Origin: Gordionus sp. m RMFG-2023
Taxonomy: Eukaryota > Nematomorpha > Gordioida > Chordodea > Parachordodidae
Assembly: GCF_954871325.1 (NCBI RefSeq)
Contig: NC_088775.1
Location: 24,095,561 to 24,159,560 of the forward strand
Direction: 5' to 3'
DNA: 64,000 nt
Shown here: piece after piece, positions 22,101 to 34,715 of the stretch
Layout: every line of letters begins with the position of its first letter
How positions within the stretch are numbered: position 1 is the stretch's first letter
The notes under the pieces: generated by a model
What the model was told of the DNA's origin: nothing
What the model saw: only the letters and a program-made list of their open reading frames with translations
Databases searched by the model: none
Position numbers and translations under genes: made by a program

Positions 22101-25100
22101 CAGGGCCGTAGCCACGGGGGAGGGAACATAGGGGGGGGGGGGCAAAAATATTTTGGCCCCCAAACCTGGTCCCCAAAAATTTTTCTGCCCCCCCCCCCCA
22201 ATTTGAAATTTTTTTTAGAATTGATTTTTTTTATATTTTTAATATAAATTTTGAATATTTATTCAAAAATATTCAAAAATATTCAAAAAACATGTCTATT
22301 TAAAATTGATTATTTTTATATTTTTAAAATAAATTTTGAATATTTATTCTACAAACATGTCTAGTTTGTAAATTTTTTTCTATCCTGTTTTATTTTTATT
22401 TTTACCCAATATTAAGTTATCATTCATTCATTTTTTTTTTATTTTTTTTTGTTGTATATAACATTCTCTATAGGTATCACATTTATATTATAATATATAA
22501 CCAGTTATTTTATTTTACAGCGTTTATTTTAAAATTATGAAGAAATAATCAGTTATTAACTCTTATTTTAAGTTAAAGTTAAACAAATGTCAAGCAACAT
22601 CACCTTTACAAACTACAAGTAATACTACTTCTGAAATTTCAGAAACTGATTCTTCTCATAGTTAGTATAAATTTATATTATTATTTCATGACTTATATGA
22701 TATTGATATAGGGCAATACCTATATATTATTATTTCATATATATTTATTTTATATAAGATAAGAGACAGACATTTATTAATAATATTATCATTTTTGTAT
22801 AATAATTTTAATTATTAAAATAAATATATTCACTCATATTTCAAGATATGAATTTAGCTAATAATCTAGAAAATAATCCTCACTACACTCAGGAGGAGGA
22901 AGATGGTAAATAGTTTAAAATTAAACCCAAATTTTTCTATTTATATATTTTGGACAATATCAATAGGAGTAGGAGATTATGGTGTTTCATTATTACATTT
23001 TGATTTTAAAACAAATAAAGACGAAGAAGAGACTCAATCATCTTCATCTAGCAGCTCAGTCTCTCATTGACAAGAGGCAACTAGTAATTGATTTATAAAC
23101 ATAAAAATATTATATTTTTTTGTTAATCTTTAAAGATATAAAGTTTATGACCTTTTTCTAGTTTTTAATATTGAATATCTAATTTTACTGATCAACTTTA
23201 CTAATAATCTTCATCAGGATTGGGCACTACATTATAGCAAATACTTGTATCTTAAATACAAGATAAATTTTGTGTTTGTTCATTTTCAGCATGCCCTTCC
23301 TTCGTCCATCCTGATGACCATTATTATTTATGACCCTTTCCCTCATTACAATTTATTAATTATAATATTTTTAGTGTCAAAAAGTCCTCTAATGGTTCAA
23401 TTCAAATTCCAGGTGACCTTGGCCAAAATAAACCAAATCAAATCAACAATTACGCGAAAAAAGATATCCATGGAAGGCAAAGATCATTTCAAAAATCATG
23501 GTATAGAGGCCGAGACTGGTTGGAGTATAGTGTAGAAGCTGACGCTGCCTTTTGTTTTCCATGTAGGAAATACTTGTGTAATCCAAGTGATGAATTTGGA
23601 CAAACAAGATTCAGAAATTGGAAAAATGCGTTAGCTGCCAAAAAGGGACTGCTAAAACACAATAGCTCTTAAGCTCATTTAAATTCAATTACAATATGGC
23701 ATGATAAAAATCAAAATATAAACAAAGGTACAGAAATAACTAAAATGTTGGGAGGTGATCAAATTAATCGTAATCAATATTATATTAAATCAATATTTGA
23801 TTTGATGCTATTTATTAGCATACAAGAGCTACCTTTCCGTGGGACTGGTTCAACAAATATTACGAATGCTGCAAAAGATGAAAACATAATTTATTCTACT
23901 GGGCTATTCATAGCAATGTTTTCCTACTCCATCCAAAAAGACCCTGAATTAAATAAAATTATGAAATTTATACCCCAAAATGCCCAGTATACATCACCAC
24001 GGATTCAAAACGAAGTAATATCCATTATGGCAGATATGGTGAACATATTTCAGACAAATATAATAAAAGCGAGATGCCTTTTTTTTGTCTTAAGGCTGAT
24101 GAGACAAAAGATGCTTCAGGTTGTGAAAACCTGAGCATAATAATTCGCTATATTTTTTCTGGAGAAATCCAAGAAAATTTAATAGAAATCATTAATCTAG
24201 AGTGTCTTTCTGCTAAAGGCATTACAGATTGCATTTTAAAGCAACTTAATGATCTAAATATTAATTCAGCTAATATAATAAGCCAGGCATATGATGGTGC
24301 AAACGTTATGTCTGGCCGAAATGGAGGAGTGCAAACACTTCTTCAAAAAAAAATTAATAAAAATGTTACTTTTATACATTGCTACAACCACAAGTTGCAT
24401 CTTGTGTTCAAAATTGGTATAATAATATTGTTATTATTTCTAATTTTTTTAATTTATCAAATGCATTGTATAATTTTTTCAGGCGTTTTAACGTATCCTG
24501 TAAATATACAGGCCACACCCTTAAGAGACTTTTAGACCAGAGGTAGACTGGTCATTTGGAAACATCTCGCATTATTTATGAGAATTTTGAGGCTATTGGT
24601 GAAGTATTATTTTACTTTCTAATAGAACTCTTAATTCAGAGGTTTCAATTCATGGTTCAGTCGAAGCCTCTGGTCTTTTATCTCAATGTATTAATATAAA
24701 TTACATTATATTAGCCATCATAATTTATGAGATATTAATTACAATAGATCCAATAAAATAATAAGTATCTACAATCAGTAGGTACTAATCTAGTGGATGC
24801 TAAAAATTGTATTGATTCTACTAACAATATATTAAAAAATAAAAGAAGTGATAATTCTTTTGCTTTGATTATGATTAAGGCTGAAAAACCTTTATCAAAA
24901 TTTAATCTTACTCCCCAAAAATCATCACAGGTACGTAAAACGCCTAAAAATTTCCAAGATTTTTTAGTTGATAGCAAACTAGAATTCGATTGTGAAGAAG
25001 ACTCCAATTGGAGTTCTTTAAAAAGGATATATTATGAAATTATAGATAACTTTGTGGATCGTTTTTTAGACCGATTTACAGAAGATGATTTTAGTCTTTT

Positions 25101-25743
25101 TTCATCTTTTAATACATTGTCTCCCCTTGTCCCTGATTATTTTTTATCAGATAAAATGGCCCCATTAAAATCCCTGTTAAACTTAAATATGGAAACACTG
25201 CATCATGAAATGAAGATAGCAAAAAGATTGCTAGCTTCGGAAGCTAAAGAAAATCATAATTTTGAAAATATCTTACATATTATGTATAAAAAAAAATATA
25301 ATCATGTATTTAAAGAATTATATAAATGCTACTCAGCAGCGATAATCATTGGGATATCAACGGCTTCTTGTGAGGCCTCTTTCTCTACATTAAAGAGAGT
25401 TTAATCGAGCAGTAGAGAAGGATAAACGTAACGAAAATTTAGTATTAATGGCGTATGAAAAAAGAATAACGCAGAATTTATCTTTTAGTTCATTTATATT
25501 AAAATTTAAAAATAAAAATCGCCGTATTCTATTATAGTAATATTTTGTTTTGTATATGCATATTATAGTATTATTTTATTTTGTATATTCATATTATAGT
25601 ATTATTTTGTTATTAAATTTTTAATAAAAATAGGAAAAAATTTATATGAATGCGTAATTATTTGTTTGATTTTAAAAAAATAGTGCCCCCCCCCCAAGTA
25701 AGCACTTGGCCCCCCTAAGTGAAAATTCCTGGCTACGGCCCTG
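22101..25743 (+). mobile_element. hAT transposon (ZMYM1-like) inserted in the Gypsy fossil
   Basis: The ends CAGGGCCGTAGCCA and, inverted, CAGGGCCGTAGCCAGGAAT are terminal repeats followed by G-tracts (C-tracts at the right). GCTGTCAC stands immediately outside on both sides (22093-22100 and 25744-25751), an exact 8-bp target duplication as hAT elements make. Length is 3643 bp. The encoded plus-strand transposase has TTF finger, DUF4371-like and dimerisation parts. It landed in the internal 3' region of the LTR element and is therefore younger. Confidence 0.92.
22538..25537 (+). pseudogene. hAT transposase, TTF finger / DUF4371 / hAT_C
   Basis: Possible 5' exons lie at 22538-22665 (SVINSYFKLKLNKCQATSPL), about 22850-22907 (MNLANNLENNPHYTQEEED before a GT) and about 22970-23085 (VGDYGVSLLHFDF). 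The main body runs from about 23400: TTF finger (DWLEYSVEADAAFCFPCR near 23512-23570), DUF4371-like stretch (FRGTGSTNITNAAKDE; RIQNEVISIMADM), then 24074-24400 with SGRNGGVQTLLQKK and IHCYNHKLHLV, and 24793-25404 ending in the dimerisation motif STASCEASFSTLKRV. Stops or shifts lie near 23670, 24130, 24535 and 25404. Compared with usual ~800-residue members most blocks are present, so this copy is much fresher than the hAT at 57316. Confidence 0.8.
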
Positions 25744-25751
25744 GCTGTCAC

Positions 25752-26250
25752 AGAAAGCTTGTCGTTCAAGTGATTCTTCAAATCGTTTCATGTGTCATTG
25801 TAATCGTTGGCTTGTCTCTATCGTCGGTTTGTTTAAATCTAGTTTTTGGTTTGTTTAAATTGTAAGCTTGTTATCCTTATCGTAAGTTGTCTTCATAAAT
25901 CGTGATTTTGTCAGGTAGCTTGCTCGTAGTACTAAGTCGTTATTATTATCAATTTTCAAAATTATTATCAAGAATGATAAATCAAAAAGATTGTTATATA
26001 TTATTTTTAGCGTTTTCATTTTTTGCGTTTTCATTTTTTGCGTTTTCATTTTTTGCGTTTTAGTGTTTAATTTATTTTTTGCGTTTTAGTGTTTAATTTA
26101 TTTTTTGCGTTTTAGTGTTTAATTTATTTTTTGCGTTTTAGTGTTTAATTTATTTTTTATATGTTTTTATATTTTAAGTCACATAGTCTTTTAAATAAGC
26201 AGGTTTTTGTTTAGTTCGCATTGGTCTAGAAATCGGTGTTACATTATTTT
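25752..26250 (-). repeat. Gypsy internal 3' non-coding region with tandem GCGTTTTAG units
   Basis: Between 26008 and 26165 a ~15-bp unit (GCGTTTTCATTTTTT) is followed by about four copies of a 28-bp unit around GCGTTTTAGTGTTTAATTTA. A related segment with the same neighbouring words (TCGTTGGCTTGTC, TTTTGCGTTTTAGT) lies in the LTR fossil at 46890-49537, so the two LTR elements are relatives sharing this 3' region. Confidence 0.7.
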
Positions 26251-29200
26251 TACAGTAGTTTTTTATTTTTGTCCATACTTCCCTCCTTAAAAGAATCCTT
26301 AGAATTAGAATCATGATTAATAAGTGTGTTAAAACAATTTCTTATTCTTAATTTATCTAAGTGTCTCCTCAGAATACCTTTATCTGTCTTAATTTGGAAC
26401 ATCATGTCACTTTCTTTGTGTGTGACCATAACCTTTCCACCATTTGTCATCACCTTGTACTTAGTACCAAACAAAATCTCCTACGTTAAAGGTTCTATTG
26501 CGTGGTACTGTAACGTTGATTTTGTTTTCCTTTTCTACCAAAGGTTTTAATAAGTCCCATTTAACCCTAATATCGCGATTGAACATTCTCTTTGAAGGTG
26601 TGACACCTGTAGTATCATTTCGCGTGTTTCTATAGTTGAATAAAAATTTGTCAAGTGCAGTATCTAAGTCAATTTTGGTATTCCTTTTTGTTCGATAATT
26701 GTTTATTTTTTTTTTATTATTATTAAAAATGTATGTTTATTTGTGTTTGTATTGTAGAAAAATAGAAATTATTAATTATATAATATTTTTTTGTAAAAAT
26801 TGCGAAAATTATATCATTATCTGTTTTTAATATATACGATAAAGAAAAAATAAAATAGTGTTACAAACAATATGAGTTTAACTCTAAGAATCCAAGTTTA
26901 ATATAAAAAAAATAAAAGGGTTAAAATTAAGGATAGAAAACTTTTCATATGTGTTTTGAATGTTCTCGCCATACGTTCTACCTGGCCATTGGATTGCTGG
27001 TGATATGCGGACGTGAGCACATGTTTGTAATCATTGCAAAATTTCTCAAAATCATTACTTGTGAAAGTGCCATTATCAGTAACTATAGTTTCAGGTATTC
27101 CATATAGTTTTGAAAATTTCTTTTAAAGTGATATCGGTCGTAATATTTTTAACAGGAACAATAATTAGAAATTTGCTATAGGCATCGACTATTATAAACC
27201 AATTTTTTGTGAAAAACGGACCGACATAATCTATGTGTATCCTTTCAAATGGTTTGGTTGCCGAAACCCCCGTTTTTTGTATCTTTTTAGGATTGTCATG
27301 ATATATGTTACAATCGTCACAACTTTTCACTTCCATGTCTATGTCATTACTTATACCAGACCACCACATATAATCTTTGGCTAAGGATTTGATTTTTCCT
27401 GCTCCCAAATAACCTTCATGTAATGACTGTGGTACATTTTTTCTCATAGAAGACGGAATTATGATTTTATTGCTTTTATAAAGACAATCCTTAATTATAC
27501 TCAATTCCAATTCAATGTTTTTATAGTTATGTTCTTTATAGGCACGTTGTTCTTAATATCATTGATGACTTGTTTTAATTCAATATTTTAGAAAGTTTCA
27601 TCACATATTTTATTAAAATTGATAGGTATATCCCCAAAGTCATTTATAATTGTGATATTTTCAACAACTTCATCATGACATTCTTGTGTTAATCTCGAGA
27701 GAAAATCAGGAACAACATTATATTTATCGGCTTTATACTTTAAACCTTATAATGTTATATTATACTTCTGCCCCTTGGTGAAAATGTGGACTAGAGGTTT
27801 ATGGTCAGTGTTAATTGTAAACTTGGTGCCGATTAAGTATTCCTGGACTTTATAGCGAAAATAATAGCGAGAGCCTCACGCTCAATATTGGTATAATTCA
27901 TTTCTGATATTAATAAAGTTCTTGACGCAAAAGCTATTGGTTTTTCTTTGCCGTTTTTTTCAGTATGAAATAATACAGCTTCTTAATCACATTTAGATGC
28001 ATCAGCAGCAATTCCTATAGGTAATTCAGGATTAAAATAAGTCAAGGCAGGAAGAAGACTAATTAACTTCTTTAAATCATTAAAACTTCTAGAATTTTAT
28101 AAGTTCCAAGCCCATTTTTCTTTGTTGACGATTTTATATAGAGGATCGGCTATAAAAATTTTCTGTAGTAGCCAGCTATTCCCAGAAATATTGATAATTC
28201 AGCAGCTGATTTTGGTTTTGGCATATTCACTAGTCGTGATTAGCCAGAATCCAATTGGCGTCAATATCATGACCCAGGAATCTCACTTTGTTTTTAAAGA
28301 ACACACATTTGATGAAGTAACCAAAACGATGATATTCTTTCAAACACTTTTTTTATATTGTTTATGACTTTCATCGTTTTTTCCGGTTGTAAGTAAATCA
28401 TCAATGTAAAATATGATATCTTTCATGTCACCGAAGATCTGGTCCATGATCTGTTGGAAGATTGCAGATGAGGTCTTTAGCCCAAAAGGAAGTCTAGTAA
28501 ATCGGTAATATCCCTTGTGCGTGGATATAGTCAAAATATTTCTGCAACTTTTATCAATCGGGACCTGTAAGAAAGCATTAAAATCGATCTTAGTAAATTT
28601 CTTTCCTACTGAAAGTTTAGCCATTAGATCATTTATTCGTGGAAGTGGAAATCTAAAATCTTCTAGAGCTGGGTTTACAGTGTCCTTAAAATCAGCGCAA
28701 AGCCTAATGCTCCCATCATCTTTGTAGACAGCGGTAATAGGACTTGCCCATCATCGAATATCATTCACCGGCTCAATAATTTTATCATTTATCCATTTAT
28801 TAAGTTCTTAACCCACAAGATCAATCTTTGCATAGGGTATACGTCTAGATGGTATAATTTTAGGTTGGGCATCTCTTCTTAAATGTAATTTGACACTTGC
28901 TTTGTTAATTGTCCGTCAACTTGGATTCGCACTCTTTAATCAATTTTTTAATTTCATCTTCGTAGTTTGTGTCAATATTTGCTATAAATTTATTTAAAAT
29001 ATTTTTGAAGGCATTAATCCATGTACGTCCCAACAAGGCATTTTTTCTTGACTCAACGACTACCGCTTGTAAATATTTCGTGATAACTTCATAAGTCACT
29101 TTAACTTGCGTAACACCGATGATCTTAATTAAGTTTCCGTCATAGGCGGTAAGTTGTAACTTGGATTTTTTAATATCTTTAATACCAATTTTTTTAGCCA

Positions 29201-29396
29201 ATTCATGAGGTATTATGGAACTTGGACCTGTGTAGACTTGCATCACTGTTAAAATATCATTTAATTTTAAAGTAGTTATAAATGCCTTATCTATATTATT
29301 AAGCATGTCCCCAGTTAAATTATTAATGTTTAGATCGTTATCATCATTATTTTTTGTAGAGTCTACTTTATCTTCAACAATTTCTTCAATATTCAT
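26250..29396 (-). pseudogene. Gypsy pol fossil: protease, RT/RNase H, integrase
   Basis: From upstream to downstream on the minus strand: aspartic-protease-like region 29396-28905, reverse transcriptase about 28800-28340 (KIDFNAFLQVPID; TRLPFGLKTSSAIFQ; FYIDDLL box), RNase H region about 28080-27740, and integrase 27510-26950 with the HHCC-type segment (H..GYLGAGK; CDDCNIYH) and core start (RIHIDYVGPF). Further integrase C-terminal sequence lies at about 26640-26250. The order protease-RT-RNase H-integrase is that of Ty3/Gypsy. The region is broken in several places and is treated as a fossil. Confidence 0.8.
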
Positions 29397-29399
29397 ATT

Positions 29400-30740
29400 A
29401 TAGTTGTTGTTGTTATTATTTGCTTTCTCTGATTGATATCGCTTCCTTTATAATTATTTGAGTTGTTACTATAGGATTGGTAATTAATACGATTTCGATC
29501 ACCGTATTGAATCTGTTTCCTCTGATTATTATACCATGTATAATTTCTACAGTAGTTAAATTGATTATTATTGTTGTAGCGATAGTTATTATAGTTATTG
29601 TTATTATAATTATCATGGTATATAGAATTATTATTATCGTAATTCCTATCATGGTATCTAAAATTATTATTATCGTAATTCCTATTTCTATTCCTATTAT
29701 AATTGTTATCTCTATTATCATAATTTTGTCTAAAATTGTTTCTAAAATAATTATTATTATCATTCCTACAGTTGTATCAAGGAAAAATGTTATCGGAAGT
29801 GCTTTGGTTAACTAAACCTTTATGCTCATTATTTTTATTATTAAAGTTTTTATCTCTATCGGTTTTTATCGTAATTAACATAACTTACATTATCAATATC
29901 TAATTTAATACTAATGCTATCTAATCTACTTCCTATCTCCACCATTTTATTTAAGGTTAAATTAATATTGTTACTTAATTTATATTTTATTTTATCGTTT
30001 AAGGTTTTCTTAACTTTTCTTTTATCCTACTTTCGTCGGAAAAATAACATTTTTTATTTAATTTGGACAGTCATACATACCATTTTAAAAAATTTCGTTA
30101 GAGTTTTGACACGCTAGATAAAATTTATTAATTGAAATGTTTTTATCCTGTGTTGGTAAAAGATATCTAAGTTTTTTAATCTCTATTTTAAGGTACAAAA
30201 TTTCAAAATTCGAGCAAATAGATTTAATATTATCGAACACATCATCAAAAAAATTAGAAAGTAAGGCGGTCATCTTAACGGAGTCCGATGATGTGCTGGT
30301 CGGAAAGTAGCCAAGTACACGTTCTATGTATACTTTTGTTAAGGGTCCGACTAACTTAGGGAATTTATATTGTATATTGTAAGGTATGTCTTTAATGTCC
30401 TTTTTTATTGTTTATTTAATTCATTAACATGTAATGTTTCAAAAAAAAATGTTAACATGTAATGTTTAAAAAAAAGAAGTTAACATGTATTTCCGTAATA
30501 TAAAAAATAATGTCGTTCATAATTTGACGAAAATACATCTGATCTCCATAAAGGCCTCCTAATATCTTAACATATCCTTTAAGTTATAGAACTCGAAGAA
30601 CACCTCCCCATTATTAAGCCCACGTGTATATTTTGTGTCAGAGTTGTCCGTATGTTCAAATAAAATATCATTGATAGACACAGAAAACGGAACATTTATG
30701 ATTTTGAAGATATATATGTGTTCAAATAATCTATTTTTCA
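29400..30740 (-). pseudogene. Gypsy gag-region fossil with Asn/Tyr/Arg-rich tract
   Basis: The part upstream of the protease, read on the minus strand, is taken as gag by position. Between about 29790 and 29440 one frame is dominated by Asn with Tyr, Arg and Asp (for example NYNRNRNRNYDNNNF); the underlying DNA is almost pure AAT/ATT/GAT repeats, so other frames give Ile-rich shadows. No CCHC knuckle was seen. The stretch nearest the 5' LTR (30740-30560) is a separate open piece. The region is broken. Confidence 0.55.
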
Positions 30741-30906
30741 TAATGATGTTTTATAAAAAATTTTACCTTTATATATAAGAATATTACCGAGAAAAATCAG
30801 ATATTCAAAAAATAAAAAAATTACTAATAACGGAGAGTTTTTTTTTCCGTAACATTAAAAATATTTTTTATAAATTTTTAATTAAAATTTAACGACCGGG
30901 GCACCA

Positions 30907-31180
30907 TGTAAATGATGGTGTGGTCATACAAAAAATATATAAATTATATTCTATTTTATTATGTTCTACACACTATATATATATATATAATCTAAAATAT
31001 AAATTAGAATATATATAATAAAAACCAAAAACAAAAGTAATAGAAGGTTAAGTTGTAAAAGGTTAAATTGTAACTTGAAAGGCAAAAATAAGATAAATAT
31101 ATCAAAATATAAAAATGAAAATGAAAATGAAAATCATTTAACGAACGCGCGATATAAGTATTCAAATTTATTATATAACA
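30907..31180 (-). repeat. Gypsy 5' LTR
   Basis: 274 bp, the partner of 21771-22053. AAAGG follows at 31181-31185. It contains a triplicated GAAAAT word near 31117-31134 not seen in the other LTR. Confidence 0.85.
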
Positions 31181-31185
31181 AAAGG

Positions 31186-32332
31186 TTTAACTTCTGAATC
31201 GAGCGACATCAGTAAATATTCATTTACATGATATATAAATGCTATTGACATTATATTCATAATGATTTTATTTTTTTTAAATATTAGTGAATCAATATAA
31301 AATATTTTATTAGAATATTAATCTTAACATTTCTAAACACTGCTATTAACAAAACAAAAAATATCCTAAAATTTTCGTTTTGATTGTTCTTTCTTTTTAT
31401 CTGTTTGCCATTTTATTACTTCATTTCATTCTTGGCATTTTAAATGTATATTTCAATTTCAAACCCAAAAAGCAGCTTTAAACCTATTCTTGGTTATTGA
31501 CCCCCATTCTTCCCTACCTTCATTTCAAATTTACCCTTCCCAGCTTAAAACATGGAAACTCACTTTTTATAGCTCGAATTCGCTACCCCTAGCGAGAAAA
31601 AGTGTATGGTTTCAAGATTAGGACGCAGGTTCTGGATCCGATGATTATGACAGTGCGAAAAAAATAAATAAAATGATAAAAGTTACCGTTTTGAAAATTA
31701 ATTAAAAGTTCATTCGGGATTTAAAAAGTTTAATGATTAATATGAGTTGATTGGTTTTTAAAAAAAATGAAGTAATGTACCTTTTAGAATTCTACATATA
31801 AATAATAAAATAGATTAGTTAAAACGGTTCACACATGTTTTCTGTCTAAGGAGAAAAACTTTATAAATTTAAATTCAATTCAATTTTTTTATATTTCAAT
31901 ATAATCCTTATTATTTTATTATACTATCTCTACATTTGTTACAAAAACATGCGGCAGCCTATCAGCAGCTATCAGTCAGCGTCTATATGGCAGAATTTGA
32001 TCAAGACAAACTCCCCTACAAAATCTACCTAACCCGATACTATAGTCAAATTATTAAAAAGTATCTATTAATAAGCTAACTTTTATAATTTCACAAAAAA
32101 AAATTATTTACAATCTTTATGGCATATTTAGGGTAAAAAAATACTTTCCCCCAAAAGAATATCAAACGGTTTCATTTATATAATCTCAAAAATTTTAAAA
32201 ATAAAAAATATTCTAATATTAACTAATGGCTCCCTTCATTATTATCCTTTAGATATATAAATCCACATTTATATTTATACATATAAAATCAAAAATATTT
32301 TTTTTATTTTACCTTTACATATTGTCATATAG
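31186..32332. other. AT-rich stretch between two LTR fossils
   Basis: Mostly low-complexity AT-rich DNA. A slightly GC-richer piece at 31450-31665 reads GSGSDDYDSAKK on the plus strand behind a possible acceptor (ACGCAG at about 31623-31628), but there is no matching upstream exon and no known family. No gene is called. Confidence 0.35.
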
Positions 32333-32699
32333 AGAAAAGTTGAACCTAAAAAATAAAATAAAAATATTAAGAAATATAATTAAATATTTAACTATAAAAT
32401 TTAAATCTTTATTAATTACTAATAATTAATTATAATTAAATATAAAGTGAAAACATAACCAAAAATAAAAGAAAAATAAAAATTAATATAAGAAAAAGTA
32501 AAAAAAAATAAAATAAAAGTAAAAGGAAAGAATATCTTCTTTTTCCATATAAAACCATATATATATAGTATCATTATTTACTATAATACTCGTCGTATTA
32601 TTAACAATATACATATTCAAATTTTACATGAACTCTAAATATTCAACTTTATAGAAAAAAAACTATTTTCCGTAAATATCTATATTATAATTTTCCGAT

Positions 32700-32768
32700 T
32701 TCCTCACTACGTCATGACGTCATGTCATCGCTAAGTCATGTCATCGTAAACGTCATGTCATCGGTACG
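32700..32768. repeat. Cluster of GTCATGTCATCG words with a TGACGTCA palindrome
   Basis: CACTACGTCATGACGTCATG is followed by CGCTAAGTCATGTCATCG and AAACGTCATGTCATCGG, giving three or four tandem-like GTCATGTCATCG units including one full TGACGTCA, the CRE/ATF palindrome. In DNA this AT-rich the cluster stands out. Binding is inference; it may be only a short tandem repeat at the edge of the long-TIR element. Confidence 0.4.
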
Positions 32769-34715
32769 TATTTATTTATTAATTTTTTATTTGTTGATTT
32801 TATTTATTTATTTTATACAAACAAATGATCCTCTAACTTAAATTTTCTATGCAAATGTAGGAGGCCATATTAAAACCAAAAAGTAATACATTTTTACTAT
32901 TGTTGATTTATTTATTTATTTTATACAAACAGATGATCCTATAATTTAAATTTTCTATGCAAATATAGGAGGCCATTAATGCAACTGTAGGAGGCATAAT
33001 ATTAGGAAGCATATAATTAAGTAAGCATATAATTATAAAAAAGTTTATCAAGCCCAGCTCAATCCTTAATAATTTGTAAAAGATATTCCCATGTCCATTG
33101 ATCAAGTCTTGAGTTTATACCAATTTTTATACATAGGAAAGTAATACATTATTTATTAAATATTAGAAATTATTAAGAAAGACCATCAAAAATGACGGGG
33201 AATGAGATTTTTATTCATTTTTTACGATAGTGTCATGCCAGGTCCAAGCTCACAATATTAGGAAGCATATAATTATTAAAAAGTTTATCCAGCCCAGCTC
33301 AACCCTTAATAATTTGTTAAAGATATTCCCATGTCAGGTGCAAGCTAATATAAATTTTGATGTTCCAAGCCCAGTCGTATCCAATATAATTTTGAAAATT
33401 TTTTCCCACCTCAGAGATAGTTAAATTTTTAATTGATTTATCATCATATGAAGGGTAAATATCTGATTTACCAATTAGTTTAAAATGTAAAAAAAATAAA
33501 TAATATTAGGGCAGACCTTATTTTGTCATGATTCTCTAATAAGTGCTTTGTTCATGCTTTCTCAGTTTCCCTTATTACCAATTCACATGATTTTTTTCAA
33601 AATTAGTGCAACTGTAGGGGGCCATATTAAAACCAATTGTCAAAGTAATACATTATTCACTAAATATTACAAATTATTAATATTTTATATAGAAATTCAT
33701 AACTGAGTTAATTCAAAAAATTAATATCTCTAGGCTTGGAATTTTTTCAAAATTATTATGGGTTGGACTGGGCTTAAAAAATATTTCTCAAACTTAATAT
33801 TAGCTTGGTTTTCAAAAATTATTAGGGATTGAAATGGGATCTTTTTAAATTATTAAGATCTTGGATGCTTGAAAAATTTTTCCAAATATTGTAGGCTTGA
33901 ACCTATATTGGGATTTTTTAATGTTAAATGTTAGTCTTATATATTTTACCTGTAGACTAATTGGTAAATCAGAGATTTCCCCTTCATTAATTATAAATTT
34001 AATATCTCTGGGCTTGGTTTCAAATTTATTAGGGATTGAGGTGGGCTAGAGAAAATCTTTTTAAATTATTAAGATCTTGGATGCTTGGATATTTTACCCA
34101 GATATTGTAGGCTTGAACCTAGATTGGGATTTTTTAATGTTAAATGTTAGCCTTATGTTAATATTTTTATAAAGATATATATTTTAACTCAAAGAATAGT
34201 TTTCAGTAACATACAAAATGTAGACTGACTATGCTATGCCGACAACATATGTATCCCTACTGAAGATATCACTAACATTCATTATTTTAACAACAGTCTC
34301 AAATAATATGGGAAAAATCAAAATTTAAAAAATACTAAAATTCTCTTTTCCTTTCTTTCCTTTTAATTTCTTTTATTATCTTCCCCTTTCTCATCATTTC
34401 CCTTTCCTATCTTCACTTTTTAATTTCCTTTTTCTTTATCTTTATCTTTACCTTCCTTTCCTTTTTAATTTTCCTATTTTCTTTCCATTTAATTTTCTTA
34501 CCTCAGGCTACACATTCCAGCCGAAGGCTGTGCTTATCAAAAAATAAATATCATTAAATTCTTAATTCAACATATATTCAAGCAAAAAAATTATACTGGG
34601 TCATATGACGTGAAGCCCAATAAAATCTACCAAATGCAAAATAAAGTTATTCATCTATATATATACTAAAAATGCTTATACTTTTCATTTTAGAATACAT
34701 CTATTTTAGCTTCTG

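Larger units (their letters stand above)
21771..31180 (-). mobile_element. Ty3/Gypsy-type LTR retrotransposon fossil
   Basis: Two LTRs (21771-22053 and 30907-31180) start TGTTATATAATAAA and end ..ATCATCTACA or ..ATCATTTACA when read on the minus strand, and AAAGG flanks the element on both sides (21766-21770, 31181-31185). Next to the 5' LTR is TGGTGCCCCGGTCG, a candidate primer-binding site; next to the 3' LTR is a purine tract. Protease, reverse transcriptase and integrase pieces in that order identify Ty3/Gypsy. The unit without its 3.65-kb hAT insertion is about 5.75 kb. It is broken, with several interruptions of the coding region beside the hAT. The LTRs differ moderately, suggesting an old but not ancient insertion. 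Confidence 0.85.

Noticed and set aside
29416-29815. Ile-rich proteins on both strands
   Set aside because: Shadows of AAT/ATT repeats in the gag region of the Gypsy fossil.
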